A stretch of DNA of 64,000 nt, from NCBI GenBank assembly GCA_019634415.1, contig JAHQVJ010000245.1, forward strand, positions 1 to 64,000, written 5' to 3'. The notes below the pieces were generated by a model. It was not told where the DNA came from and made no database searches. It worked only from the letters and a program-made list of their open reading frames with translations. Of this stretch, positions 35,828 to 45,945 are shown one piece after another. The position numbers and the translations under genes are program-made. How positions within the stretch are numbered: the stretch's first letter is position 1; each line of letters starts with the position of its first letter. Source of the DNA: Myxococcales bacterium (GTDB taxonomy: Bacteria; Myxococcota_A; UBA796; GCA-2862545).

Positions 35828-37660
35828 ATGATCACGTTGGTCAGTTCGCTGTGGGCGTGCGCCCCGAAGGCTGTGGTGCAGGTGGAGCAGCCACCCACTG
35901 TCATCGAAGACACACCGGCGGTGGTAGGGACCGACAGCCCCCTTCTGCGCAGCCTGTTGATGGACCACTGGGACAAGACCATGCGGCGATACCCCACCTG
36001 GGCCAATCGGCTCGGGGATCGCCGCTTCGACGATCAGCTGTACGACCCCTCGGAGGAAGCACACGTCGCCTGGCTCCGCCAGGTGCGTACCTGGTCGCTG
36101 CATGCCTCCTCGCTGCCCGACGCGGCGCTGTCGCCGCGCGATGCGATCACGCGGGACCTGCTGCTCGAGGGGCTCCAGTCCACCCTCGCGACCGAGGCCT
36201 GCCAGTTTCGGAAGTGGAGCCTCTCGGCGCGCAACAACGCGATGAGCAGCGCCAACCAGCTGGCGGAGGATCCGCGGCTCGACACCCCCGAAGACGCGGG
36301 AACCCTGCTGGCTCGCTATCGTCGCTTGCCGGCCGTGATCGGCACGCGAGCCGACCACCTCGCGGCAGGCGTGCAGGCTGGCTGGGTGGGCAACCGCGCG
36401 TCGATGGAGCGCGTGGTGGCGATGCTCGCCGATCAGCTGGCGCTGCCCGTCGAGGAGTCGCCGCTGTACGAGCCCGCCTCCAAGGCCCCCGAAGGGTGGG
36501 AGGGTGCCGAGGCCTGGCGTGCCGAGCTCCGATCGGTGATCGCCGACGAGATCCGGCCTGCCCTGACGGCGTACCAGGCAGTGGTGGAGGAGCAGCTGCT
36601 CCCTGGGGCCCGCCAGGGAGCGGAGGTGGGCGTTCATGCGCTTCCCGAGGGGAAGGCCTGCTACGAGGCGTTGATCCGATCGCACACGTCGCTGGAGCGG
36701 ACCGCAGATCAGCTGCATCAGCTGGGCCTCGACGAGCTCGCCTCCATCCATGCGGAGTTCGAGGAGATCGGTGAGCGGGCACTGGGCACTGCGGACCTCC
36801 AGGAGATCTTCGAGCGGCTGCGCACCGACGAGGAGCTGCGCTTCGAGACCGCCGAGGAGGTTCAGCAGACCGCCGAGGACGCCCTCGCCAGGGCGGAAGC
36901 CGTGATGGGGGACTGGTTCGGCACGGTGCCCCAGGCGGAGTGCACCGTGAAGCCCGTGCCCGACTACCTGGCTCCGTACACGACCATCGCCTACTACCAG
37001 CCTGCTCGGCCCGATGGCTCCATGCCAGGGGTGTACTACGTCAACGTGTACGAGCCCCACACGCGCCCACGGCACGAGGCCGAGGTGCTCGCGTTCCACG
37101 AGTCCATTCCTGGTCATCACCTACAGATCGCCATCGCCCAGGAGCTCGGAGACCTGCCCGCCTTCCGGCGCCATGGTCGAGTGACGGCATTCGTGGAGGG
37201 GTGGGCGCTGTACACCGAGCGGCTCTCGGACGAGATGGGCCTGTACACGTCCGACACCGATCGACTGGGCATGTTGAGCTTCGACGCCTGGCGTGCAGCG
37301 CGTCTCGTGGTGGACACCGGGCTGCACGCCAAGGGGTGGACACGCGAGCAGGCAGAGGCGTTCATGGTGGAGAACACGCCGCTGGCTCGCAACAACATCG
37401 TCAACGAGGTGGACCGCTACATCACCACGCCTGGCCAGGCGCTGGCCTACAAGGTCGGGCAGCTGGAGATCCTCGGTCTGCGTCGCCGGGCGGAGGCCGC
37501 ATTGGCCGATGACTTCGACATCTCAGCGTTTCACGACGAGATTCTCGGAAGTGGCCCTTTACCTTTGCCGATGCTGGCCGATCGCATCGACGATTGGATC
37601 GCCGCGACGGCCCGCGAGTCGGGGGCCGATGTCGATCCCTCGGAGGAGATCTCCCCGTGA
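35828..37660 (+). CDS. DUF885 family lipoprotein (metallopeptidase-like)
   Basis: 610 residues starting at ATG 35828 after GGAGG. A short lipoprotein signal (MITLVSSLWACAPK) precedes a long helical DUF885 domain with the zinc motif FHESIPGHHLQ and downstream FVEGWALYTE and TPGQALAYKVGQLEI. These motifs match DUF885 members, which resemble M32-like carboxypeptidases. Activity on peptides is plausible but unproven. Its stop overlaps the sucA start (GTGA), which couples the two genes although no metabolic link is known. Confidence 0.88.
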   Translation: MITLVSSLWACAPKAVVQVEQPPTVIEDTPAVVGTDSPLLRSLLMDHWDKTMRRYPTWANRLGDRRFDDQLYDPSEEAHVAWLRQVRTWSLHASSLPDAALSPRDAITRDLLLEGLQSTLATEACQFRKWSLSARNNAMSSANQLAEDPRLDTPEDAGTLLARYRRLPAVIGTRADHLAAGVQAGWVGNRASMERVVAMLADQLALPVEESPLYEPASKAPEGWEGAEAWRAELRSVIADEIRPALTAYQAVVEEQLLPGARQGAEVGVHALPEGKACYEALIRSHTSLERTADQLHQLGLDELASIHAEFEEIGERALGTADLQEIFERLRTDEELRFETAEEVQQTAEDALARAEAVMGDWFGTVPQAECTVKPVPDYLAPYTTIAYYQPARPDGSMPGVYYVNVYEPHTRPRHEAEVLAFHESIPGHHLQIAIAQELGDLPAFRRHGRVTAFVEGWALYTERLSDEMGLYTSDTDRLGMLSFDAWRAARLVVDTGLHAKGWTREQAEAFMVENTPLARNNIVNEVDRYITTPGQALAYKVGQLEILGLRRRAEAALADDFDISAFHDEILGSGPLPLPMLADRIDDWIAATARESGADVDPSEEISP

Positions 37661-40509
37661 TCCCCGACAGCCTGCTCTCCGGTGAGAACGCCGGGTTCCT
37701 AGACGATCTGTACCGCCAGTGGTTGCGGGAACCGTCCGCCGTGGAGCCCGTGTGGCAGCGGATGTTCGAGGAGATGGACAAGGACGGGACGGATCCCCGC
37801 TTCGAGGGGCCTACCGTCGTTCCGCGGTCCATCTTCGCTGCAGGAGCGGTGGCCTCGAGCGTGGATCAGGCGGCCGCCCTGCGCCAAGCGAAGGTGGTGC
37901 AGCTGATCAACGCGTACCGGGTGCGCGCCCACCTCGACGCCGACATCGACCCGCTCGGGCGCAGGGAGCGTCGGCAGCACGAGGAGCTGACCCTCGAGTT
38001 CTACGGACTGACCTCGTCGGATCTCGACGAGACCGTCGAGTCCGCCCCGGCCTTCGGCTTGCCTCCGCGCGTCTCCCTCCGGCGCCTCATCGATCACCTG
38101 CGCAGCGCCTACTGCAGCAGCATCGGTGCCGAGTTCATGAACATCATGGACAACGAGCAGAAGGAGTGGGTGCAGGAGCAGCTGGAGACGTTGCCGAATC
38201 GAGGCGTGCTGAATCCCCAAGAAGAGCGACGGGTCTTTCGAAAACTGTGTGACGCCGAGAATTTCGAGCGCATGCTGCACGGTCGGTTTCCTGGAACCAA
38301 GCGCTTCTCCCTAGAAGGTGGGGAGACCCTCGTCCCGTTGTTGGATCTGGTGGTGAACCAAGCCGCCACCTCCGGGGTGGACGAGATCGTGGTCGGCATG
38401 GCTCATCGGGGCCGGCTGAACACGCTGGTCAACATCCTCGGCAAGCCCGCTCGGCTCGTGGTGCGGGAGTTCGAGGACGTCGGTGGAACCACGCAGGGCT
38501 CTGGCGACGTGAAGTACCACCTCGGCTACTCGGCCGACCTGGACGTGGGTGGGTCGCAGATCCACCTGTCGCTGACGCCGAACCCGTCGCACCTCGAGGC
38601 GGTCAACGCCGTGGTGCAGGGACGCGTGAGGGCGAAGCAGCGGCGGGCACGGGACACCGAGCGCCGCCGCATCCTGCCCGTGCTGCTGCACGGAGACGCG
38701 GCCTTCAGCGGTCAAGGGTCGGTCATGGAGACGCTGAACCTGTCGGAGCTTCAGGGCTACGCCACGGGCGGCACCGTGCACATCATCGTCAACAACCAGA
38801 TCGGCTTCACCACGCCGCCGGCGGAGGGGCGCTCCACCCCGTACGCCACCGACATCGCGCGCATGCTCGCGATCCCCATCTTCCATGTCAACGGTGAGGT
38901 CCCACGGGACGTGGCGGCGGTGACCCAGATGGCGCTGGCCTATCGGCAGCGCTTTCAGCGCGACGTCGTCATCGACATGTACTGCTACCGCAAGCACGGG
39001 CACAACGAGGGGGACGAGCCGAGCTTCACCCAGCCCGCCATGTACGAGGTGATCCGCGGCAAGCCCAGTCCTCGGGAGGTCTACGCGGCACACCTGGTGC
39101 GCATCGGCACGCTGACCCCGGCCGAGTGCGACAGCATCTACCAGGCCTCCTTCGACGCCATGAAGGCTGCGGCCGAGGAGCGCGAGACCCCTGCGCCCAC
39201 GCCGCGTCGGCCCGTGGACCTCAAGGAGGAGGACCCCGACGTGGGTACCTACTTCGACGTCGACGGGGAGGCGGCGGTGCCTGCGGATCCCACCGTTCGC
39301 GACGAGAGCGCCATGAAGGGCATCTGGTCGCGCTACTCGGGCGGGTCCATCCGCGACGAGGTGGACACCCGCTTCGACAGGGATCGTCTGGTGGGGCTGC
39401 TGCGGCAGGCCAACACCTTGCCCGAGTCGTTCACGGCGCATCGCAAGATCCGCCGCCTCCTCGCCCAGCGCACGGAGGTGGTGGAGGGGAAGCGTCCGGT
39501 GGACTGGGCCGTGGGGGAGCAAGCGGCCTTCGCCACCCTGATGGCCGACGGCTACGGCGTGCGGCTGTCTGGGCAGGACTCTGGCCGCGGCACCTTCAGC
39601 CATCGGCACGCGGTGGTCACCGACGTGGAGACCGGCGAGGAGCGCTATCCGCTGCAGCACTTGGGTCTGAAGGCGCCCTTCCGGGCCATCGACAGCAGTC
39701 TCTCGGAGCTCGCCGTGCTCGGCTTCGAGGTGGGCTACGCGCTGGATTCGCCCGACGTGCTGGTGCTCTGGGAGGCGCAGTTCGGCGACTTCGCCAACGG
39801 TGCCCAGATGATCATCGATCAGTACATGGCGGCGTCGGAGCAGAAGTGGGGCCGCTACCTCGGCCTCGTGCTCCTGCTGCCCCACGGCTACGAGGGGCAG
39901 GGCCCCGAGCATTCCTCGGCACGTCTCGAGCGCTTCCTTCAGCTGTGCGCCGAGGACAACATGCAGGTGGCCAACTGCACCACGCCGGCCAACCTCCATC
40001 ACCTCCTGCGGCGTCAGATGCTGCGCAACGTGCGGGCGCCGCTGGTGCTCATGACGCCGAAGTCGCTGCTCCGGCACCCCCAGGCCACCTCCACCATCGA
40101 CGAGCTGGCCCAAGGGCGCTTCCATCCCGTGCTGGGCGAGGCGGACGATCTGCAGGAGGTCCGGCGCGTGGTGCTGTGCTCGGGCAAGGTCTACTTCGAG
40201 CTGCTCGATGCGCGTCGCAGCCAAGACCGAGCAGACGTGGCCCTCGTGCGCGTGGAGCAGCTGTACCCGTTCCCGGAGCAGGCCATCCGCCATGAGCTGC
40301 AGCGGTGGCCTGGTGCCGAGGTGGTGTGGTGCCAGGAGGAGCCCAAGAACATGGGAGCCTGGCCCACGCTGCTGCACCGCTGGCTCGACGTCATGTCGGG
40401 CATCGACATTCGATACGTGGGTCGCCGCGCCGCGGCAAGTCCTGCTACAGGCTCCCACAGGAAGCATCTGTCCGAGCAGACGGCCTTGGTGGCCGCAGCG
40501 CTGGAGTGA
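37657..40509 (+). CDS. sucA: 2-oxoglutarate dehydrogenase E1 component
   Basis: 950 residues, normal for this thiamine-diphosphate enzyme that decarboxylates 2-oxoglutarate in the citric acid cycle. N-terminal region FLDDLYRQWLREPSAVEPVWQRMFE; then the core ISSEFMNIMD-like EFMNIMDNEQKEWV, VVGMAHRGRLNTLVNILGKP, ThDP-binding HGDAAFSGQG...VNNQIGFTT, CYRKHGHNEGDEPSFTQP, and a C-terminal GYEGQGPEHSSARLERFLQL. GTG start at 37657 overlaps the previous stop (GTGA); sucB starts 5 bp after its stop. Confidence 0.97.
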   Translation: MIPDSLLSGENAGFLDDLYRQWLREPSAVEPVWQRMFEEMDKDGTDPRFEGPTVVPRSIFAAGAVASSVDQAAALRQAKVVQLINAYRVRAHLDADIDPLGRRERRQHEELTLEFYGLTSSDLDETVESAPAFGLPPRVSLRRLIDHLRSAYCSSIGAEFMNIMDNEQKEWVQEQLETLPNRGVLNPQEERRVFRKLCDAENFERMLHGRFPGTKRFSLEGGETLVPLLDLVVNQAATSGVDEIVVGMAHRGRLNTLVNILGKPARLVVREFEDVGGTTQGSGDVKYHLGYSADLDVGGSQIHLSLTPNPSHLEAVNAVVQGRVRAKQRRARDTERRRILPVLLHGDAAFSGQGSVMETLNLSELQGYATGGTVHIIVNNQIGFTTPPAEGRSTPYATDIARMLAIPIFHVNGEVPRDVAAVTQMALAYRQRFQRDVVIDMYCYRKHGHNEGDEPSFTQPAMYEVIRGKPSPREVYAAHLVRIGTLTPAECDSIYQASFDAMKAAAEERETPAPTPRRPVDLKEEDPDVGTYFDVDGEAAVPADPTVRDESAMKGIWSRYSGGSIRDEVDTRFDRDRLVGLLRQANTLPESFTAHRKIRRLLAQRTEVVEGKRPVDWAVGEQAAFATLMADGYGVRLSGQDSGRGTFSHRHAVVTDVETGEERYPLQHLGLKAPFRAIDSSLSELAVLGFEVGYALDSPDVLVLWEAQFGDFANGAQMIIDQYMAASEQKWGRYLGLVLLLPHGYEGQGPEHSSARLERFLQLCAEDNMQVANCTTPANLHHLLRRQMLRNVRAPLVLMTPKSLLRHPQATSTIDELAQGRFHPVLGEADDLQEVRRVVLCSGKVYFELLDARRSQDRADVALVRVEQLYPFPEQAIRHELQRWPGAEVVWCQEEPKNMGAWPTLLHRWLDVMSGIDIRYVGRRAAASPATGSHRKHLSEQTALVAAALE

Positions 40510-40514
40510 ACCCC

Positions 40515-41675
40515 ATGGTCGACGTCACCATCCCCCAGATCGGCGAATCCATCAACACGGTCTTCATCGCCCGCTGGATCAAGAAGCCGGGCGACGTCGT
40601 GTCGTCTGGGGAGTCCATCGTGGAGCTCGACTCCGACAAGGCCTCGATGGAGGTGCCGTCCCCCTCGGGGGGTGTCATCACCGAGACGCTCGCGGCGGAG
40701 GGGGACGAGGTGGAGATCGGCTCCATCGTCGCCCGTATCGACGAGTCAGCCACGCCGGATCCCGCCGAGGAGACCACCGGTCCCACCAGCGCTCCGCCCG
40801 CGGATCCGGGCGACGTCCGAGCGGGGCCTGCCGCCCGCAAGGAGGCTCAGCGCAAGGGAGTGGACATCGGCGACGTCGAGGGCACGGGCCCGAGGGGTCG
40901 CGTGACGTCGTCGGACGTGCGGCGCGCCGACGAGGTGCCCAGGGCACCCGAGCAGGGGCAGCCAGCTCCGGCCGTGGGCCGCACCGAGCGGGTCCGGATG
41001 ACCCCGCTGCGCCGAACCATCGCGCGCCGCCTGGTGGAGGCGCAGCAGACCGCCGCCATGCTCACCACCTTCAACGAGGTGGACATGAGCCAGATCATCG
41101 CGCTGCGCAAGCGCTACCAGGACCGCTTCAAGGCCCGCAACGGGATCAAGCTCGGATTCATGAGCTTCTTCGTGAAGGCCGCCATCGAGGCGCTCAAGGA
41201 ATTCCCTTCGGTCAATGCCGAGATCGATGGCGACGATGTCATCTACAAGCACTACTACAACATCGGCGTGGCCGTGAGCGGTCCCAAGGGGCTGGTGGTG
41301 CCCGTGGTGCGCAACGCCGACCGGCTGTCCTTCGCCGAGGTGGAGCGCGAGATCGGCACCCTCGCCGAGCGCGCCCGCGACAACAAGCTGCGGCTCGACG
41401 ACTTCAAGGATGGCACCTTCACCATCTCCAATGGTGGTGTGTTCGGTTCCTTGATGTCCACGCCCATCCTGAACCCGCCCCAGGTCGGGATCCTCGGGAT
41501 GCACGCATTTCAGGAACGTCCGGTTGCCGTCGATGGAAGTATCGAGCTGCGACCCATGATGTACCTTGCACTGTCCTACGATCACCGCATCATCGATGGC
41601 CGCGAGGCCGTGTCCTTCCTGATGCGGATCAAGGAGTGCGTGGAGAATCCGGAGCGGATCCTCCTCGAAGTCTGA
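40515..41675 (+). CDS. sucB: Dihydrolipoyllysine succinyltransferase (E2)
   Basis: 386 residues. An N-terminal lipoyl domain has the modification site ELDSDKASMEVPSPSGG (K43 region), a Pro/Ala linker, an E3-binding domain (RKEAQRKGVDIGDVEGTGPRGRVTSSDV) and the catalytic domain with FFVKAAIEALKEFP, GPKGLVVPVVRNADRLSFAEVE, TISNGGVFGSLMSTPILNPPQ and the HxxxDG motif SYDHRIIDGREAV. Forms the core of the oxoglutarate dehydrogenase complex with SucA. No lpd (E3) gene is in the window. Confidence 0.96.
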   Translation: MVDVTIPQIGESINTVFIARWIKKPGDVVSSGESIVELDSDKASMEVPSPSGGVITETLAAEGDEVEIGSIVARIDESATPDPAEETTGPTSAPPADPGDVRAGPAARKEAQRKGVDIGDVEGTGPRGRVTSSDVRRADEVPRAPEQGQPAPAVGRTERVRMTPLRRTIARRLVEAQQTAAMLTTFNEVDMSQIIALRKRYQDRFKARNGIKLGFMSFFVKAAIEALKEFPSVNAEIDGDDVIYKHYYNIGVAVSGPKGLVVPVVRNADRLSFAEVEREIGTLAERARDNKLRLDDFKDGTFTISNGGVFGSLMSTPILNPPQVGILGMHAFQERPVAVDGSIELRPMMYLALSYDHRIIDGREAVSFLMRIKECVENPERILLEV

Positions 41676-42112
41676 TCAGGAACGAGGCGAGACCCCCCTT
41701 CTCGGTGTTTGTGAACGATTCGCTCGCACCGAGTGAAGGTGTGGGGTCGTCCAGGGAATGATTGGCCCAGTTCGAAGCCGGACACGGTCCATCCGAGTCC
41801 GGCGGGTTGCAGGAGGCCGACGTTCCTCGGGTTCGCCGCACAGTGCACGTGCGCGTGGGGTCCGAAAAGCGAAAGCCCCACCGTTGCGCGGCGGCTCCTC
41901 GCCTCGCATCACGTTTGCGGTTGTCGATCCGGATGTCGGAACCTGAACCATCCACAACCCCGTGGAATTGGTGGTGAAGGTCGACTTCCACCTCGGGAAT
42001 GATGTGCGCTCTGAATCCTAGGCAAAGGCTCGTCGCGGGGATTAATGCGCGCTGCTGCGTGCAGACGAGCCTGAACGCACGTACAATCCCCGCCGCAGAA
42101 TCAGGAGCGGAT
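41676..42112. other. 437-bp gene-free region after sucB
   Basis: No convincing coding sequence. A hairpin with arms GTGGGG (41855-41860) and CCCCAC (41876-41881) is the only obvious structure and could end sucB transcription. Promoter elements for the OmpA-led cluster downstream are expected here but none is clear; the region is AT-richer than its neighbours from about 41880 on. Confidence 0.5.
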
Positions 42113-43696
42113 GTGAGCAACGCACAACAGTCCAGCAAATACCCCACGCTCCGCGTTGTCGCGGGCCTCGCGCTTCTCGCGAGCGCACCTGCTGCAGCCC
42201 AGGACCCCGTTGGCACCGGCTACTCGATCGACATCGAGTTCCTGCGTCCGACGTTCGGTCACGACTCGTTCGTGGGAGTCGACGTCCCGCGGGGCTACCG
42301 CGACCTTACTGTTCGAGCAGGCACGGTTCTGCAGTACCAGTCGTCGCCCCTCACTCTCTATGAGGCGGTCACCCGCGAGGAGCTGGGTGCGGTGGTCACC
42401 AATCGCTTCAGCGCCATGATCGGAGCCTCCCTCGACATCAACCGCGTCACCTTTGGCGTGATGGTGCCCACCGCCCTGAACTGGGGCACCGAGCAGGCGA
42501 GCTTCGGAGCGGACGGCTTCGGCCTGGGGGACATTGGCGCCAACGTGCGCCTCATCGTGGTGGATACGCCGCGAGACGTCATCAACGTGGGTGTACGCGG
42601 TGGCGTGATCCTGCCCACCGGTCGCCAGCAGGCCTACATGGCCGAGCAGAACCTCAGGCTCACGGCGGGTGGTCTGCTGGCCCTGAACCTGGGCAACACC
42701 CTCACCCTGGCCACCGACTTCGGCGTCATGACGCGGTCGACGGCGGAGACCAGCGAGGACTTCGACGCCACCAACGAGATCACCTGGGGCAACGCCGCGC
42801 GCTTGAAGCTGCCCGACGCCACGCGCACCGCCATCAACGGGCAGGTCCTCGCCCGCGCCGGCCTGCAGGACTTCCTGCAGGGGGGCGCCGAGAACGCGCT
42901 CGAGGCGCTCGTGGGACTCGAGTTCTACCCGAGCCGTCGCGCCACCTTCGGCATCTCGGCCGGTCGTGGCCTCACCGAGGGCTACGGAACCACCGACCTG
43001 CGCCTGCTCGGCAACCTGGTGTTCGAGATTGCACCGCCCGAGGACCCGCCCCCCATCTACACCTCCGATGCACCGCCGCCTCCCACCCCCGACGCGCCCC
43101 CGCCGCCGGTGATCGTGGAGGAGCCCGTGTTCGAGGAGGGTGAGCTCGCCGTCCAGATCCAGGATCGGATCTACATCAAGGACAAGATCGAGTTCTTCGT
43201 GAACACGGCAAACCTGAAGCCCGAGTCGCAGTCGATCCTGACGGCGGTGGCCGACATCATCAACGGCAACCCGCAGATCGGCCACCTCATCATCGAGGGG
43301 CACGCATCGCAGGAAGGCGCCTTCGACAAGAACTACACGCTGGCCGAGAGCCGGGCGCGTCGTATCTGGGAGGAGTTCCTGAAGCGGGGCGTGGCCAGCG
43401 AGCGCATCAGCTACCGCGGCAAGGGTGAGGTCGAGCCCATCGAGGGTGAGGTCGGCCAAGACGACCTGACCGAAGAGGCGCTGCAGACCAACCGTCGTGT
43501 GGAGTTCTTGATCATCAAGCAGCTCGAGATCGACGAGATCGTGGAGTACCCCGACACCCAGTACTTGCCGTGGAGCGGGGAGACGGTGCAGGTGGTCAAG
43601 CCTGTGGTCGAGGTCGAGGAAGAGGACGAGATCGAGGTCGACGAGTTCGGCATTCCAATCGACGACGACGAGTTCGACATCGGGGACGACCAGTGA
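42113..43696 (+). CDS. OmpA-family outer-membrane protein
   Basis: 527 residues from GTG 42113 with AGGAG 6 nt upstream. A signal peptide ([12 protein letters not shown]) precedes an N-terminal beta-rich region likely to form a barrel or periplasmic beta domain ([16 protein letters not shown]..., [15 protein letters not shown]...). A proline-rich hinge ([12 protein letters not shown]) leads to a C-terminal OmpA domain ([67 protein letters not shown]) that binds peptidoglycan. A very acidic tail ([16 protein letters not shown]...) follows. It leads the TSP3 gene cluster, 14 bp before the first. Confidence 0.9.
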   Translation: MSNAQQSSKYPTLRVVAGLALLASAPAAAQDPVGTGYSIDIEFLRPTFGHDSFVGVDVPRGYRDLTVRAGTVLQYQSSPLTLYEAVTREELGAVVTNRFSAMIGASLDINRVTFGVMVPTALNWGTEQASFGADGFGLGDIGANVRLIVVDTPRDVINVGVRGGVILPTGRQQAYMAEQNLRLTAGGLLALNLGNTLTLATDFGVMTRSTAETSEDFDATNEITWGNAARLKLPDATRTAINGQVLARAGLQDFLQGGAENALEALVGLEFYPSRRATFGISAGRGLTEGYGTTDLRLLGNLVFEIAPPEDPPPIYTSDAPPPPTPDAPPPPVIVEEPVFEEGELAVQIQDRIYIKDKIEFFVNTANLKPESQSILTAVADIINGNPQIGHLIIEGHASQEGAFDKNYTLAESRARRIWEEFLKRGVASERISYRGKGEVEPIEGEVGQDDLTEEALQTNRRVEFLIIKQLEIDEIVEYPDTQYLPWSGETVQVVKPVVEVEEEDEIEVDEFGIPIDDDEFDIGDDQ

Positions 43697-43710
43697 GTCG
43701 CGGAGGAGCC

Positions 43711-45945
43711 ATGTACAAGACCCTGGCGATGGGGGCCTGCTTGCTTGCAGCAAGCCCTGCGTTCGCCCAAGACGTACTGATGGTAGGGGCCGCCAGCGAT
43801 GCAAATCGTGAGGCCTTCATGAATCAGTTCACGTTCCTGCAGGGCACTGTCCGTCACATCGATTTCGATGCGCGGGACTCGCTGCCCACTCTCACGCAGA
43901 TGGAGGACTACCACGGGGTGGTGCTCTACAGCGATCAGGCGTTCTCCGACCCGGTGATCCTCGGTGATCGACTGGCGGAGTACGTGGAAGGTGGCGGCGG
44001 CGTGCTGGTGCTCAGCGGCGCCTTCGCGAACGGCAGCGACGTGCAGGGGCAGTTCGCCGACCTCGGCTACCTGCCCGTCACCACCGGGATCGCACGCAAC
44101 GTGACCGGATCCATCGGGCTGCAGGCCCCTGGATACCAGTGGCTCACGGGCGACCCCTTCATCCGGGGCCACCAGACGGTCTACGGGTTCAACCAGTTCG
44201 CCGGCAACCGGCGAGTGGACACCTTGTCGGTGCGTCAGCCACCGCCCAATGTGGCTCGCGTGGACGTGACGGCGATCTGGGCCGACGGTACGCCCCTCAT
44301 CGTGGCGCGGGAGCCGCTGGACCCGGGTATCGGTCGCACCGTCGCGGTGAACTTCGAGTACCTGCCTGGCGCCGGACCCTCGTGGGTCGGTGACGGGGCA
44401 CGCGCCATCGTGCAGTCCGCCCTGTGGATGCTCCGCTACCAGAAGCCCTTCGGCACCTCCGAGAACTTCGACTACGAGCAGGACTACGACTGCGATCTCA
44501 TCGACATCAACGATGAGATTCCGATCGATCTGACCCAGCCCATCTACGGCGCCTGGGTGACGGTCGACGGAGACTCCGAGCGGGAGATCCTCGGCACCTG
44601 CGCCGACCGGATCAACCCGCTGACGGGCGTGCCCTACGCGGTGGACGACTTCTACTACGACTTCCAGAGCCATCGCTGCACGTACTTCCTGCAGCACCAC
44701 GACACGGACATCCCGTTCCATGCGATGGACTTCGGGGACCGGCTGCTGGGTAGGCCTCCCGGGCCTCCGGTGCCGGTGACCGACCCGTTCACCGGGCTCG
44801 TGTCCGCCATGGGGACCGTGGCCGTTCCGTCGCCGAGTGGGGCCACTGCGCAGACGAACACCTTCGACTGCGACAACTGCCCCACCATCTTCAACCCCGA
44901 CCAGTTCGACATCGATCTGGACGAGGTGGGGGACCTCTGCGACAACTGCCCCTACGTGCCCAACGATCAGCAGGAAGAGGCCGAGCCGACTCCCTTCTGT
45001 GGGCAGCCCTCCGATGGTCACGGCGACGCGTGCGACAACTGTCCGTGCGTGTTCAACCCCACGCAGTCGGACCTGGACTTCGACAGCCTCGGTGACGTGT
45101 GCGACAACTGCCCGCTCACGTACAACCCCGATGGGGCCGACACCGACAGCTGCCCGCAGTTCAACGGCTTCCCCGATGGCTTCGGCAACGCCTGCGACAA
45201 CTGCCCCAACGTCTGCAACCCGTCGCAGACCGACGGTGACTTCGACGGGGTGGGCGACGACTGCGACAACTGCCCGCTGCTCCCGAACCCGAGCCAGCTG
45301 GACTCCGACGGCGACGGTGTGGGCGACGCCTGCGACTACTGCCCCTTCGACGACGAGATCGCGCTGGATGCGCCGGACCGCGACGACGACTTCGTGGGGG
45401 ATTCCTGCGACAACTGCGTCGACATGCCCAACCGTGACCAGGCGGACCTGGACCTCGACGGGCGCGGCGACATCTGCGACAACTGCCCCACGTTCTCCAA
45501 CTCGTCCCAGGCCGACGCCGACCTGGACGGCTGGGGAGACAACTGCGACGTGTGCCCCGACGACGAGAACCCCGATCAGGCGGATCGCGACGGGGACTTC
45601 GTGGGCGACATCTGCGACGGCTGCCCCGACACGCCCGACAACGGCGAGATGGACACCGACGAGGATGGCATCACCGACGTGTGTGACCTGTGCCTGTTCG
45701 CTGCCTCCGACTCCAACGAGGATCGTGACGGCGACGGTGTGGGCGACGCCTGCGACAACTGCCCGGACGCTGCCAACCCGGACCAGGCCGACGTGGACCG
45801 GGATGGCTTCGGCAACGAGTGCGATCGCTTCGCCATCCGTGGCGGTGGTCAGATCTTCAGCTGCTCCACCTCGGGTGGCGGACTGGCCGGTGGCTGGCTG
45901 CTCCTCGGGTTGGCGGGCGTGCTCGTGCGGAGGCGGCGCGCGTGA
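43711..45945 (+). CDS. ThuA-like + 13 TSP3-type repeats + Cys-helix-Arg tail (paralog 1)
   Basis: 744 residues. Signal peptide ([20 protein letters not shown]), then a ~220-residue GATase/ThuA-like domain ([57 protein letters not shown]). A linker with [13 protein letters not shown] leads to 13 Cys units of type CDNCP-x3-NPxQxDxDxDGxGDxCD, with Asp-rich calcium-type loops. The last unit is [10 protein letters not shown]. The tail FSCSTSGGG then a hydrophobic helix and RRRRA resembles MYXO-CTERM sorting. Follows the OmpA gene by 14 bp; its stop overlaps the next start (GTGA). Confidence 0.85.
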   Translation: MYKTLAMGACLLAASPAFAQDVLMVGAASDANREAFMNQFTFLQGTVRHIDFDARDSLPTLTQMEDYHGVVLYSDQAFSDPVILGDRLAEYVEGGGGVLVLSGAFANGSDVQGQFADLGYLPVTTGIARNVTGSIGLQAPGYQWLTGDPFIRGHQTVYGFNQFAGNRRVDTLSVRQPPPNVARVDVTAIWADGTPLIVAREPLDPGIGRTVAVNFEYLPGAGPSWVGDGARAIVQSALWMLRYQKPFGTSENFDYEQDYDCDLIDINDEIPIDLTQPIYGAWVTVDGDSEREILGTCADRINPLTGVPYAVDDFYYDFQSHRCTYFLQHHDTDIPFHAMDFGDRLLGRPPGPPVPVTDPFTGLVSAMGTVAVPSPSGATAQTNTFDCDNCPTIFNPDQFDIDLDEVGDLCDNCPYVPNDQQEEAEPTPFCGQPSDGHGDACDNCPCVFNPTQSDLDFDSLGDVCDNCPLTYNPDGADTDSCPQFNGFPDGFGNACDNCPNVCNPSQTDGDFDGVGDDCDNCPLLPNPSQLDSDGDGVGDACDYCPFDDEIALDAPDRDDDFVGDSCDNCVDMPNRDQADLDLDGRGDICDNCPTFSNSSQADADLDGWGDNCDVCPDDENPDQADRDGDFVGDICDGCPDTPDNGEMDTDEDGITDVCDLCLFAASDSNEDRDGDGVGDACDNCPDAANPDQADVDRDGFGNECDRFAIRGGGQIFSCSTSGGGLAGGWLLLGLAGVLVRRRRA

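Noticed and set aside
34934-37120. 728-residue minus-strand frame
   Set aside because: Its 3' half opposes the DUF885 gene, which has strong family motifs; the frame itself shows only low-complexity composition.
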